Part shown: piece by piece, positions 12,800 to 23,419 of the stretch | Numbering within the stretch: the stretch's first letter is position 1 | Layout: each line of letters begins with the position of its first letter | Assembly: GCF_030247185.1 (NCBI RefSeq) | Contig: NC_080572.1 | Span: forward strand, 132,423,473 to 132,487,472 | DNA from: Malaya genurostris | Lineage: Eukaryota; Arthropoda; Insecta; Diptera; Culicidae | Length of the DNA stretch: 64,000 bases | Direction of reading: 5' to 3' | Made by a program: the position numbers and the translations under genes | The notes under the pieces: generated by a model | What the model was told of the DNA's origin: nothing | The model's input: the letters and a program-made list of their open reading frames with translations, nothing else | Database searches by the model: none

Positions 12800-13039
12800 C
12801 GTGCTGATGGTGTCTCGTGCGTTCAGAGTAGCTACTTTAACTTAAGTGACGCTCACTTCACATTTCATTTTATACCAGCTACTGGCAGCGATGTACGGAC
12901 CGCCCCTTTTCCTAAATTCCGTTCCTCTTCGCAGAACGAGAAACAGTGAGACGATATAAAAGAGAGAGTTAGTAGAGCGGCAGCCAGTAATACTGAATTG
13001 GCTGTCTAGCTGTTAACAGCATCTTGTGGAATTTTACGC
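12800..13039. promoter_or_regulatory. Divergent H2B-H2A promoter
   Basis: 240 bp between the two ATGs. It has TATAAAATG on the minus strand (12874-12866) for H2B and TATAAAAGAG on the plus strand (12955-12964) for H2A, 69 and 78 bp from their start codons. Between them lies GGACCGCCCC (12898), also seen in M1 and, as GGACCGCCCA, in M2a. The head-to-head H2A/H2B arrangement with a shared short promoter is the usual insect layout. Both TATA boxes are undamaged although both genes are broken. Confidence 0.8.
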
Positions 13040-13385
13040 ATGAACACGCACACAGGAGGAACAGTTAAGGGCAAGGCAAAGTCCCACTCAAACCGTGCTG
13101 GTCTGCAGTTCCCAGTTGGGGGCAGAATCCATCGCCGAGGATGCCGGTGCACCGGTCTATCTGGCGGCAGTGATGGTGTACTTGGCTGCCGATGTGTTGG
13201 AATTAGCCGGTAACGCTGCCCGTGATAACAAGAAAACGAAAATCGTCCCTCGCCATCTGCAGCTGGCCATCCGTAACGACGAGGAGTTGAAAGTCCCGTC
13301 CTTTTCAGGACGACCGCATCACTGTGATAAAGAAATATTTAAGATTGCTTTAAGTTTAGCCAGTTCTGATACGCCTGGAAAGTAG
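13040..13385 (+). pseudogene. Histone H2A pseudogene, two internal deletions
   Basis: From ATG at 13040: the tail is VKGKAKSHSNRAGLQFPVG, with one extra Gly, then RIHR. Immediately after, about 30 bases (the LLRKGNYAERV part) are missing and the frame shifts. The next frame continues with AGAPVYLAAVMVYLAADV and 'PRHLQLAIRNDEEL'. After NDEEL the C-terminal ~30 residues and stop are gone and the sequence enters the 3' stem-loop (13297-13312). Two substitutions in the acidic patch region (EYL to VYL, AAEV to AADV) are visible. It cannot encode a nucleosomal H2A. Confidence 0.92.
13297..13312 (+). terminator. Histone-type 3' stem-loop (H2A side)
   Basis: CGTCCT-TTTC-AGGACG: perfect six-pair stem with the canonical TTTC loop, followed by GATAAAGAAAT (13326-13336), a plausible U7-binding purine element at the right distance. 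Confidence 0.88.
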
Positions 13386-13519
13386 AATGCGCAAATCAAG
13401 CGGAAGCTTTTGTTCTAACAATTTGTTCATTTTTGTTTTCGGCCGAATGCTAAAAAATTTACGACAAATATACATATTGATCTGTATACGTGGCAACTCT
13501 GTTTCGCACGGCATATTTG

Positions 13520-13663
13520 TATACTAGTATAAAGATGTGTTCAACATTATCACTTCCGCTTACGCATTGCCGTTCGTAATTGAATGTGTTAGTGACGGTG
13601 CAAATTATTTAAACTTCTCGTGTGTGTCTTGCTTCGGCAACAGTTGCTCAGCAAATGGTAGGA
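13520..13663 (+). repeat. Direct repeat A2
   Basis: Second copy of the 144-bp unit at 12547-12690, again with CTAGTATAAAGATGTG and ending CAAATGGTAGG. A1 and A2 bracket the H2B/H2A pair, as if one unit of a former tandem array (period ~973 bp) had been kept. Confidence 0.7.
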
Positions 13664-14156
13664 AAAATGAACCACTCAACTTTTATATGGATGCTCTTGT
13701 ATAGATCTCGCGTTCTGATTGGCTGGTGCTGTCATAGGTTAAATCAAACAGGTTTTTCAATAGTGTACTATTGAAAAACTTCAATGTTGTTGCAATACAC
13801 GTTCAAGTTGAAAATTTTCGATTCTATTGGTAGTTAGATTATATGAATCCTACTACGGATCACTGAGCTATGAGCTTTCAAAATACGAGAAAGGCAAACG
13901 CGCCTTATGAATTATCCTCTTTGTCACTCGTTTATACCAAATATTTCAGAAAAGTTTAATTTTGAACTATTTGAGATTATGTCACACAACTGAAAATTTT
14001 ATCATAAATTTGTGATCATATTTCCGATGGCATGTCGCAAGAGTTATGTTGATTCATTAGATACAACGGGAGATATTCACGATCAAAAACTTATCACTCT
14101 CTCAGAGGGTAAATTTTGAAAAGGCTCCCCATAGTAAAGTAAGTCGTATTCACGAC

Positions 14157-15000
14157 AAAAAACTCGGTATTTTGCGCTACTGTGTTATATTCTTTGAAAA
14201 ATCTACGAGCACAGATTCCATCATTCGAGTTGCCGCCTCCAGGTAATGGTTCACCAATACCAGACCCTGTCAGCTTGGAGCGAAATAAATCTTCAGTATA
14301 GGAACGCTATCGCACGGCATCACATTCAACATATCATGTCAATTGTGTGGGTGCGCAGTGCTGCTATTTTGGCGCGCATGAATTTGACATTGCTCTTCCC
14401 TACTTCTATGTACGAGATTCGATGCGGACTCACCTGACGGCACCGTGCTCGCAAAAACGCAAAAAAGGATGTTGTCAATGATTTATTCTGGAAATGTGAG
14501 AGCTGGATATGATGTCTTTGCAATACGCAACCCTAGCTGCTCTTTTAATGCCGTTCGTATGTTTGTCTCTCGCTCCTTGACATGCTGATAATGTCGGGAC
14601 ATGCGCCATGTCGGTTTCTCAATGTGCAAACAAGATTGGGATTGTGTGCCTGTTATGTCGTTTAACACTTTCGTATCGTTCAGGCAGAACACTAGCTTCG
14701 TTGATACAAATACTTTCCCAAGTACTCTGAGAGAAAGCTCTGCAATTTCTGCATTTACTTTGTCCTCTTCCTGCTTTGTTAGTTCCGTGTTTTCCTTTTG
14801 AAAGATGGTCGTTTAGTGAATATAGAGGATGTCTTCAAACGATTTCTTCTAACGTCTGATCCTGTAATAACATTATCGAATAGAGTAACAACCAACGTGA
14901 GTGTACTCCATCTTCCCGATTATGCAGCTGAATTAGTTTTAACACGCTAGAAGACAGCAATACCTTATTTAAATATATATAGCTAATAAATGTCTCGCAT
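14157..15000. other. Unassigned stretch
   Basis: No ORF over ~70 codons that looks real, no recognisable repeat ends. GC is slightly higher at 14240-14640 ('GGTAATGGTTCACCAATACC', 'GTCGGGACATGCGCCATGTC'). Confidence 0.5.
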
Positions 15001-16110
15001 GAAAGAGCATTTTTCAATGAATTTTTGTTTAAACATGCTCGAAAGTATTTTCTATCAAATAAAAGTAACAGATTTTTTTTCATTTGCTCTAATGTTAGAT
15101 ATAGCACTTTAAAAATGATCTGTTTTTGAAATAGTTTTGCTCATAACTTCGGTTCAGAAAACGCTACCTGAATTCGCTATTCATCAAAAAATTGGTTTCA
15201 ACAAACTCTAAAAGACATTCAAATACACCAAAAACGAGAAGTGAAAAATAAGAAAGCTAGAGCAAAAAATCAGATTTTTTTAGGAACACCCTAAGTTGCT
15301 CTATTCAAATGGCTGTAACACTAAAGCCGTTAGAGGTACTACAATAGTGTTTTCAGCAAAGTTGCTTGATATAAGTTTTTATATAATTTTGCCGATGGGT
15401 GCAGTCCTCTATCTCAACACATACGGAAAATAATTTTTTCATCACCCTAATAATACGAACCACCCTAATACCATATGCTTCAAAATATGGCTTATCTTTC
15501 ACTGATCATTTGTTCTGAAGACATCATAGCTCTAAAGTATAAGGCTAAGCCATGAATGTTTTTGTTCCCCTAAAATGTGGATCCGAACCACTGTGCATTG
15601 TTACAGAAATTTTTGAATCTTAAAGTTTTTTGTGACTTAGCTAAGCACGCATTCAAGAATGTTCGTGTACCAACCGACTAAATTTACTTTCAGCTAAAAG
15701 TTTAAGAATTTATATTTTATATTTACCAAAGATCTAAAAAAATCGATATTATCACAGAAGTTTTTAAGATTGAAGAAGTTGTAGGCACTTACGTTTATTT
15801 GACGTAAGTGCACGTCTAAGAAATTTTGTTTACCAACTCAATGAACTTAGCAATGGGAAAAATTTTAGGAGTAAAATAATCTTATATTCACATCAAAATC
15901 TCAAATAGTCAACATTTTCGTGGAAGAATTTAATATATTGGAAAATGTAAAACAAACATGAATGATTTTTTACGTAGATTGAATTTTATCTTGGCTGAAG
16001 TTTGAAAAAAAAATTTGATATAGACTAAAAATCTAATAAAAACTCGATGTTTTTACTTACATTTTCAAATCTTAACAGTACTAGGAACCTAACGAGGAAT
16101 GCAAAGAAAA
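15000..16110 (+). repeat. Dispersed repeat family B, forward copy
   Basis: 15110-15300 matches 51430-51600 ('TTTTGCTCATAACTTCGGTT'), 15290-15600 matches 45250-45580 and the complement of 2650-2930. The tail (15750-15940) is the complement of 29270-29460 and carries a perfect hairpin GCACTTACG/CGTAAGTGC near 15788-15814. Non-coding. Confidence 0.75.
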
Positions 16111-16224
16111 CATCCAAGCTTTTGTGTTCATCAATCGATTGAACTCAGAAACAGGTAAATTGTGTACAGTGGAAGAAAACCAAGAAGATAAAAAGTTACA
16201 CGTACTACTACGGCATTCCATTAC

Positions 16225-16470
16225 TGCGGAAGGATTTCTTCCTCACAAATCTTAGAAATCATCCAGTACCAGAGCCTCTCCTCCATGTTTGAGCAGCTTG
16301 CCTGGAAATTGGTCGTTACCCGCGGCTTTGTTGTTTCTCAGTTTGCCGATCTCCTTACTTATCTCCGACAGATCAGGTGATGGGAATCTGTCGTTGGTCG
16401 AGCGTGCACCCAAATTGTTTCCTGTGTCATTCTCTGTATCTTAAGCTTCGCCATTCCGATGCTCATTTCA
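16225..16470 (-). pseudogene. RTE/CR1-like LINE fragment (RT start)
   Basis: On the minus strand the sequence reads 'ISKEIGKLRNNKAAGNDQFP' then GKLLKHGGEALVLDDF, the conserved block at the start of reverse transcriptases of RTE-like LINEs. No other domain remains. Confidence 0.7.
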
Positions 16471-16479
16471 GTATTGCTT

Positions 16480-17253
16480 CAATCTTCGTTCATGAGAAGA
16501 TTACCACTGGTTTCACGATAACCTCGTACCTAGAACGGTTGCAGCAGTGCTACTTATGGTGGACTTTACATTCCTTAAGCCATATTTAAGAGTCGCCGCG
16601 CCATGGGAGGTAGGAATACACAGAAAGAAAAGATGAAACTTACACGACATGTAAACCGATAGTACTATGAAATAGACATCAGTTGAAACGAAAAATTGAT
16701 TTAAAACCATGATTGATGTAAAATTACATTAAAATTCATTTAGTTTTCCATTGAACAAGACTGTATATTTACAAACCACTTCGTTTTGTAATGTAAATTT
16801 CCATTCAATTTCCTGCTTCAAATATGTGCATGGAAATAAATGTAAAATCACAAAATATTTTTATCTGTGTAGTCATTATAGTTATTGAACAAAAGGCTAA
16901 AAACCAGTTTGGGACCTATATTACTCAAAGCCCAGTTGAAATTTTTTGCTGCTATTGCTGGTTTTTTGCTTCACGCTTTGAGTGACGGTTTGATATTTTG
17001 TGCATTTATAACCCAATAATTCCGGACCCGGAAGTCAAAGCAGGCTATTGACTACGAGACCGTTCATTTGAGCCTTGTGCTTGTGAAAATCGGTCCAGTC
17101 ATGAGTGACAATATTTGATAGATACACACACAGTTATTGATCAACTCGATGATCTGAGTCAAATGGTATATGAAAATTTTTTTTTGTCGGCCAACGAAAT
17201 ATCCTAAAGAATATTATAAGTATTTGGCACTTAGCAAACAATGTAATAAGACT
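16480..17253. other. Unassigned AT-rich stretch with family C traces
   Basis: 16900-17160 contains worn family C phrases ('CCGGACCCGGAAGTC', 'GTGAAAATCGGTCCAGTCAT', 'CACACACAG'). The remainder has no recognised feature. Confidence 0.4.
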
Positions 17254-17261
17254 ATCTAAGC

Positions 17262-17580
17262 CAGGGGTTCCCAAAGTGGTCGATATAGACCCCTTGGGGT
17301 CGATATCCTTTTTGCGGGGGTCGACGTAAACAAAAACTGACTATGGGGGTTGACGAGGTCTAGAAATCGACCCCCTATTGTTTGATATAAGTTGTTATTT
17401 GAAATATTTACGCTAAAAAAGTTGCGTTTATTTGACCATCCGCAGAAATTGGTAAGCATTTTACATCAATATTAAAAAAGCAATAAATTGAATTTTCAAA
17501 GGAATTTGTTGATGGGGGTCTGAGGCCTAAGTTAATTTTAGTAAAGGGGTCCCTGACCCAAAATAGTTTTGGAACTCCTG
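17262..17580. mobile_element. hAT-type MITE
   Basis: 319 bp. Ends are imperfect inverted repeats CAGGGGTTCCCAAAGTGGTC and, reversed, CAGGAGTTCCAAAACTATTT. It is flanked by an exact 8-bp duplication ATCTAAGC (17254-17261 and 17581-17588), the hAT signature. No coding capacity. Confidence 0.9.
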
Positions 17581-17661
17581 ATCTAAGCTATCATTTTCAC
17601 ATAAAAATAATTTCATATTTACTTAAAAAATCTATAATATTGACATTATCCCAACAACTTT

Positions 17662-19473
17662 TGTAGCAGTCACGTTTATCATGATTCAAATAAGTCAGCC
17701 GCCGCTTGAAATAATTCCCTTCCGTGTAAAAAGTTAAGCATCTCTAATCAGATGAAGAATGAACACCGGCGGCTAATCTACATTTCTTTGCGCATACAAA
17801 CTTTTTCTCTTTTTTATATAACCGATCGGTCTTACTATATTGCAAAACCAATACGAATGGTTAGGTTTCAGCCTCCGAAGAGTCCTCTTTCGCGTAGTCT
17901 TATCAATGTTCGCCAGATAACGATTTGAACGCAAAAAGGGTATTGGCGCGGGATGGTTGAATGCATAAGATTCGGGAGGGAAAGAGCTAATGAATCTTAA
18001 AACTATTGTCCAAGAAGTTCGGTTTTCGAAAATACGAATCTTACTTCGGTAAAATTACGTACTTCCGGTTAGCTAAGACTGAAATTCGGCATTCTGAGGG
18101 TTTTAGGGAAAAGATCTAATCCATTTCCATCTAGACCGTGGAAGAGGCTAGAGTGCGTGTTTTACTTTGTTCCGCGGTGCGTGTTAGAAGGTATTAAATT
18201 CAAACATGAGATGTCTTTGAAAATTGGTAATAGTTCTGTTCTTAGGTGTTGCGTTAATATTAGCAGTAGAAAGTGCGGGAAAAGATCGTGTGCGTTGGAA
18301 GGAAATTATAACAAAGGTAATTTACAATGGTGCTATTCAATCACGATACAATAAGCTCACGGCGTCGTGTAGCCGTGCGACGGCTTTTTATTCCCCACTT
18401 TAGACGCTCTTCGGCTCGCCGCACCGTTCTTCATCCAGCGACGCGCTCTAGACCCCACGCTCTGGCTTGGAAATTCTGGCAATCTCCGTCAAAATCGCCA
18501 GAAGGGCGAAGTTCGTCATTTCCCGCCCATCAGAGCCACACGTCACAACCAACCGGTGTGCACGTTTTTTGTTGCTGACAGCAGTCCGGCGTACCGACAC
18601 TGTCAACAGTTACCCACGAAGGACGTCCAGCCGTAAACCCGCTCCGGCGTCGGCATACCGAAACGCCGTCAGCGCAGAATCATTCGTATCGACGCCAGCA
18701 TCATTCGGCGGAGCGTCGCAATACAAACAGGTAGCAGCGAAGAAAGCTGTAAGTACGCTATAAATTAAATCCATGCGCATGGTTAAAAAGGGGGTAGCCT
18801 AGACACCCACCTAAAAGTGAGCTTTAAATCTGGTATTATGGCACCTTAACGAAGATAGCTAGATATCCACCCGCACACAGTTAGGTACCAATTAGTATAG
18901 GCAACACCGAGATGGTAACCTAGGTTAGGATTACGAATTGCTAAAGTCAACTTAATAAATATAAATATGTGTCTGTTCTTTCGATAAATGATGTGTATAT
19001 TATTCAGGAAGATAGTCGCTATAGTTAAACAGATGTTACTGGTTTGAGGAGGTATCTCATGTTTCGCGTCGTAATAATTGTGTAGTTTTGTGGTTTACTC
19101 CGAGTTGGACTACTTGGGAATCTTAGTCCCACCACTCGCGTTTCAGATACGGTTTAGGGTTCTGGGTGGACGTTTTCCTCCAGTGATGATACGCGCGAGT
19201 TGGTGTTCTTAGGTTATCTGGATAGAGAAACGAATTTCTTGGGTTTTGTTGCGGTATAGTTGATTGTTGAACTGAGTACCTTTCGGATCGGTTGTGTTTG
19301 CCAGATCGTTCCCCTAAACTCTTTTATAACGACCCGCCCTGAGGCTGGGTTTCTGGTCGGGCAACCCTAGGCACGACAAGTGGTCCTCGAAAGAGGTGGC
19401 GCTTAAACCATTTGTTCGGATAGGTGGAGCGATTAGACAGACTGATATTGGTAGCATCGTCGTGCACGCTACA
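17662..19473 (+). repeat. 5' LTR (1812 bp)
   Basis: TGTAGC...GCTACA. TATATAA at ~17815-17822 and AATAAA at 18954-18959 suggest start and polyadenylation sites more than 1 kb apart, so R would be unusually long. A GC-rich stretch at 18340-18750 stands out from AT-rich flanks. A strong splice donor GCTGTAAGTA lies at 18746-18755. Confidence 0.93.
18327..18763 (+). CDS. Overlapping short ORFs inside the LTR
   Basis: Two overlapping frames, 18327-18578 (83 codons) and 18467-18763 (98 codons), are Arg/Ser/Pro-rich and have no motif I recognise. Both recur in the 3' LTR; the second is 100 codons there because the only LTR difference is an in-frame 6-bp indel (Ser-Ser). They would lie in the 5' leader of the element transcript. 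The strong GTAAGT donor lies near the 3' end of the second frame. Identity between LTRs follows from youth of insertion, so it is not proof of coding. Confidence 0.25.
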
Positions 19474-19476
19474 TTT

Positions 19477-19494
19477 TGGCGCCCAACGTGGGGC
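19477..19494 (+). other. Primer binding site (tRNA-Lys type)
   Basis: TGGCGCCCAACGTGGGGC, the 18-base complement typical of tRNA-Lys(1,2) primers in retroelements, three bases downstream of the 5' LTR. Confidence 0.9.
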
Positions 19495-19727
19495 CACGTT
19501 ATCTGGAAATCAATGAGATTAGTTTTGTTTTCAAGCTTGGAATTATGTTTATACTTCGGATATATCGATTAGACGCATAATCGTTCTGTTAGATTCAATG
19601 TTGTATTTTCTAGAGTGGTAATTGCTACGAGGAAATATTTGTTATACGGTAGCTAAAGTGTAATCGGGGATGTTGTGTGTAGTTGTAGGTGTATAGTGTA
19701 GGCATATTTAAAATTTTATTGGCGGTA

Positions 19728-20939
19728 ATGGCTTACGAATTTCCCGATGCTTGTCATCTGGTAGATGAGGAGGTGAATTATGAGCTGAAAATTCGAGGAA
19801 AATATGACGAGACAAGATGGGATTTAGAGACCAAACAATGGTTTTTACAGAAGTTGTTCCTGAAGGATACACTGGTTCGGCGGGATTATTCTATTAGTTT
19901 GAGTATCTATCAGGAATATCCCGATATCCTAGAGCGGGTAAGGTGTTTTAAAAAGGAATTAGACCGACGGGTAGATAAAACTATTGTTTCTCGACTCCAA
20001 CATTACTTACTTCGGGTCGAGAGATGTCAAACCTCCGATCAAAAATCAGTATGGATGCGAAATGAACTCGTTGATTTTATTGAGCTCATCCTAGAAAAAT
20101 CTCGAGGTAAACGTGTTTCCAGATACCTTGAGAGTCACGTGCTAAATCAGGAAACAAGTGAGCGTTCTTTACTTCATACAGATGATGTTCATGTGCATGA
20201 AGAACGTATGCTAGCGCTTGATCAATCCAAAGGAGATTTGGTGTTCGATGATGGTTCACGAGTTAGACAGCAATTGGTAAACCCTATAGCCGAGATGGAA
20301 ATGAACATCGCGGTGATCCAACTAACCAATCAAGGGATTGCAGGAATAAAGAAGGAAGAAATTTCCAGTAACTTAGATGAAGAGTGTGTAACAGATGCAT
20401 GTTATTCGTGCTCCCTGGTTGACACCAGTTACTTTGAAAATGAATCTGGGTTAGATTTCGATGAAAAGGGCAATCACGAGTCTGACGATTATCAGTTGCT
20501 TGCAAATTCCAACAAACATTCAGAATTAGGCGAGGTTGGGGATGAGAGTTTCGGGAATGCAATAGTTCACCCTAAAGATGGAAGCTCTTTTCCTAATCGG
20601 TCTCAAACAGTACCTGAAGCCTTAGAGATGAGGAACAAAAGTTGGGAGCGTCTTGACTCTCGAAGGGAATTGATCTCTAAAGTTGCTGAATTAAATCTGA
20701 TAACATCGATGCTAATTAAAACGGTCTGTAATATCATAAAGATATATTATTTTGTTTTCGTGAAACTTATTTCAAAGTATAGGGAAAGAGCCTTTGTTTC
20801 GGACGGACGGGAATGTTGTCGTCCCCGAAACTCACTCACGAAAAGTAGGAATGAGAGAGGCTTTTTGATGTATTTACGCAGTTTGCAGATCACGCTAAAT
20901 ATTATAGGGAAGCCCTTGGGTATTTTGGTTTCCATTTGA
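19728..20939 (+). CDS. Gag-like protein of the LTR retrotransposon
   Basis: 403 codons from the first ATG in frame (19728; an in-frame GTG lies upstream at 19689 but ATG is preferred). The N-terminal part, 'LVDEEVNYELKIRGKYDE' then a helical region ending 'RLQHYLLRVERC', resembles the N-terminal domain of arthropod gypsy-group Gag proteins (pattern: acidic, EL.YEL.IRG). The middle is acidic and Ser-rich. There is no CCHC knuckle. The last ~75 residues are basic and hydrophobic (NIIKIYYFVFVKLISKYRER) and look like read-through into former pol or envelope-region sequence; another frame over 20850-20960 reads FTQFADHAKYYREALGYF. Gag normally assembles the capsid shell; this one may be packaged with help from an intact relative. 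Confidence 0.65.
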   Translation: MAYEFPDACHLVDEEVNYELKIRGKYDETRWDLETKQWFLQKLFLKDTLVRRDYSISLSIYQEYPDILERVRCFKKELDRRVDKTIVSRLQHYLLRVERCQTSDQKSVWMRNELVDFIELILEKSRGKRVSRYLESHVLNQETSERSLLHTDDVHVHEERMLALDQSKGDLVFDDGSRVRQQLVNPIAEMEMNIAVIQLTNQGIAGIKKEEISSNLDEECVTDACYSCSLVDTSYFENESGLDFDEKGNHESDDYQLLANSNKHSELGEVGDESFGNAIVHPKDGSSFPNRSQTVPEALEMRNKSWERLDSRRELISKVAELNLITSMLIKTVCNIIKIYYFVFVKLISKYRERAFVSDGRECCRPRNSLTKSRNERGFLMYLRSLQITLNIIGKPLGILVSI

Positions 20940-23419
20940 GAATACTCACTCCACCCAGTCTCTCCCACTCTGTATATAATTTTTGGTTTTGTTGTTTTAT
21001 AGCTATGTACCCTCTAGTGAGGCAACAATACATCTAAGGATGTACGAAAATAATTAAATAAAACTCTGGTTTTTTCGAGCTATGTATCTCTCACTTAGTG
21101 AGTAGAGACAAATGCACCATGATGCGCAAGCTCTGGTTGCCTAACATACGTCCAACCATGCGACGTGCACCCCACAACAACATTCATTTACTGGGGACGT
21201 GTGGTTGGTTCTGTTCAATTGGAATTCTGGAATGAGAAATCTACCTTATTGTTAATTACTACTGCGCGTATAGCCTATCCCCTCGACCAGAAATCAGAGC
21301 GAGTTCCTGGCGTTAGTCGGAACGATGAGCTATCAATACCAGAAACTCCGAGCCAGTGAGGCGTTGAAGAGGAGTACCAGCAATGAGAAGCTTAGCGAGA
21401 GTTCAAGATCGGGGATGCTTGAATGATGACCGTATAAGACTCGGATGACCTTCACAAGGTCGATGACGAGCAAACACAAGTCAATCGAGCTGGCAGTAAC
21501 AACTAATGATAAGGAAAGCTTTCGTATTCCGAAAGAAATCCGCTGGAAAGTCTGAGGACAGGTGGGACTGCCTGTCGGGATTAGTTCGGTATTCTTTTCC
21601 GAGACCGAAATAGAAGAGGTGTTGTGCTATTCACAATCACCCCAAAAATTGTAAATATTTTTCCTTTCGGTGTAAATAATGTTAGTGTTTTTACACTACA
21701 TCGAGTCTTAATTCTAAGTTAGTACCTAGCTCTGTAATTTATTAGATATAGCCTGCTACTTAGAACTAGATATTCATATTATTTATTTATTTATTTATAT
21801 ACACCTTTTTTTTTGCACAATTATTTATAATAGGATACGCATGATTTTTTTTGCATGCTGATTCAGATTTTTTTTTCATATTGCATATTTATTTTTTTAT
21901 GCTAATTTTTTTTCATTATATTGCATATTTTTATTTTTTATATGCTATTTTTCAGCATGTATATAATTTTTTTTTTTTTTTTTGCATGCTCGTGATTTTT
22001 TTTTCTGTGATATTTTTTTTTTTCATTCTCTTTACACATGTTTGTGTGCATAGTGTTCTGCATAAAACTTATTTAATATAGAGATTTATTTTTTTTTGTT
22101 AGTTTAATCTGCCTAAATACTAAATTACTAAATATTTACCCTGATCTATAGTGTTTAAATCCAACACTATTTACATAGGGACGGTCTAATAATCGTTGGG
22201 TCACTGTAGCACTGAATTTCTCGTGACCATTATTTTTCCTCCATGTCCGGTTGCTCCTGAAAATCAAATAATCCTATTAGATTCTGTTCAAACACTTACC
22301 TGTTATTGGAGTAAAACTCTCATTGCCGGTTCCAAAGGTTTCTTCAAAACCAACTACGTTTCAGGACGTCGACTTCCCCTGGTGTATCTCCTCCTATGGA
22401 TTCCTATAATAAAGTTAAAGAAAAAAATTACTAAAAAACTTGCCGACTGCTAAATCTACCGTTTCGGGTGATTTATAGACCTATTTCAGATTACTTACCT
22501 GTAGAATTTAAGGAATTCAATTCCTTGCAACACAACACGACACCACTTCAATTTACTGTTTACTTTATTTTGACGTTTCGTTTCGTGGCTAGGTTGGTAG
22601 TTCATTGTGTGCGTGTAATGTATGAAGCTTTTGGAGCTTTTTTATGGCAGGGTATTATTATGCTTTCTTTATGTTTCATTTTGGCCGAAACAGATTCGGT
22701 GTTAGAAACATAATGTAAAGTGGATGCATAGGGTAATGTTTATGTTGGTTCAGTATGTGTGTTCATGTGACCGAAATATATCTCGGTGTAGAAACCATGC
22801 TGAGACAATAGGAATTTTGTTGGGAGATAATTTGGCAGATTTCTCATTGACCGATGCATTTCGGTGTTAGAGTTACTGTCTTGGGTACGTTTATGGGATA
22901 TTATGTTTGTCGTTTAGAGAGTGTTGTCCAGTAAATGTTCTGGGGTTCTCTCGAAGATATGCAATGCGGTAAGTTAGAAGAAGGATACCTTTCCAACTTT
23001 TGATTGGAGTAGTCCGGAGATCTAACGAACCTGGTAAAGTTATGTAATGTCAGATGTGTTGTATGGGGAATCGGCTTGATCTAAAATTTTAATATTTTAG
23101 ATGCAATGCTATAATTTGGGGTTTATGTGTAATAGTGTGATTGAGGGTGAACTGCCAACAGAGTAGCGGACGAAACGTTGAAGATGCTCCGTTTCTGTAC
23201 CGTTGCTGAACCTTAGGACTTCAGTATTTTCTTGTAGGTAGTAGGTTATGTTCTTAATCGTAATAGTGAATAAGTCTAAGTCTTCAAAGTTCTTTTTCTG
23301 TATGCCTTCAGAGCACTTTCTCTACCAGTAGGGTTCGATTATTGTTGTTTCCAATTACGAGTACGAAAATTTGGTTTCACTCCTTCAACCAAATTTTCGT
23401 AAAATTAGTGGGGGTGTTA
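20940..23419 (+). other. LTR-element internal region without pol
   Basis: 2.5 kb with no RT, protease or integrase motif. 21790-22100 is a strange T-rich belt of long T runs split by GCATG/GCATAT words. 22680-22880 holds three short hairpin repeats of the type CCGAAAnnnTTCGGTGTTAGAA. 22196-22713 has two short ORFs (85 and 81 codons) without recognised domains. It ends with ATTAGTGGGGGTGTTA, the likely polypurine tract. Confidence 0.6.

Noticed and set aside
21851..22081. Phe/Tyr-rich 76-codon ORF
   Set aside because: Produced by T-runs in the LTR-element interior; no motif and no composition like a membrane protein gene.
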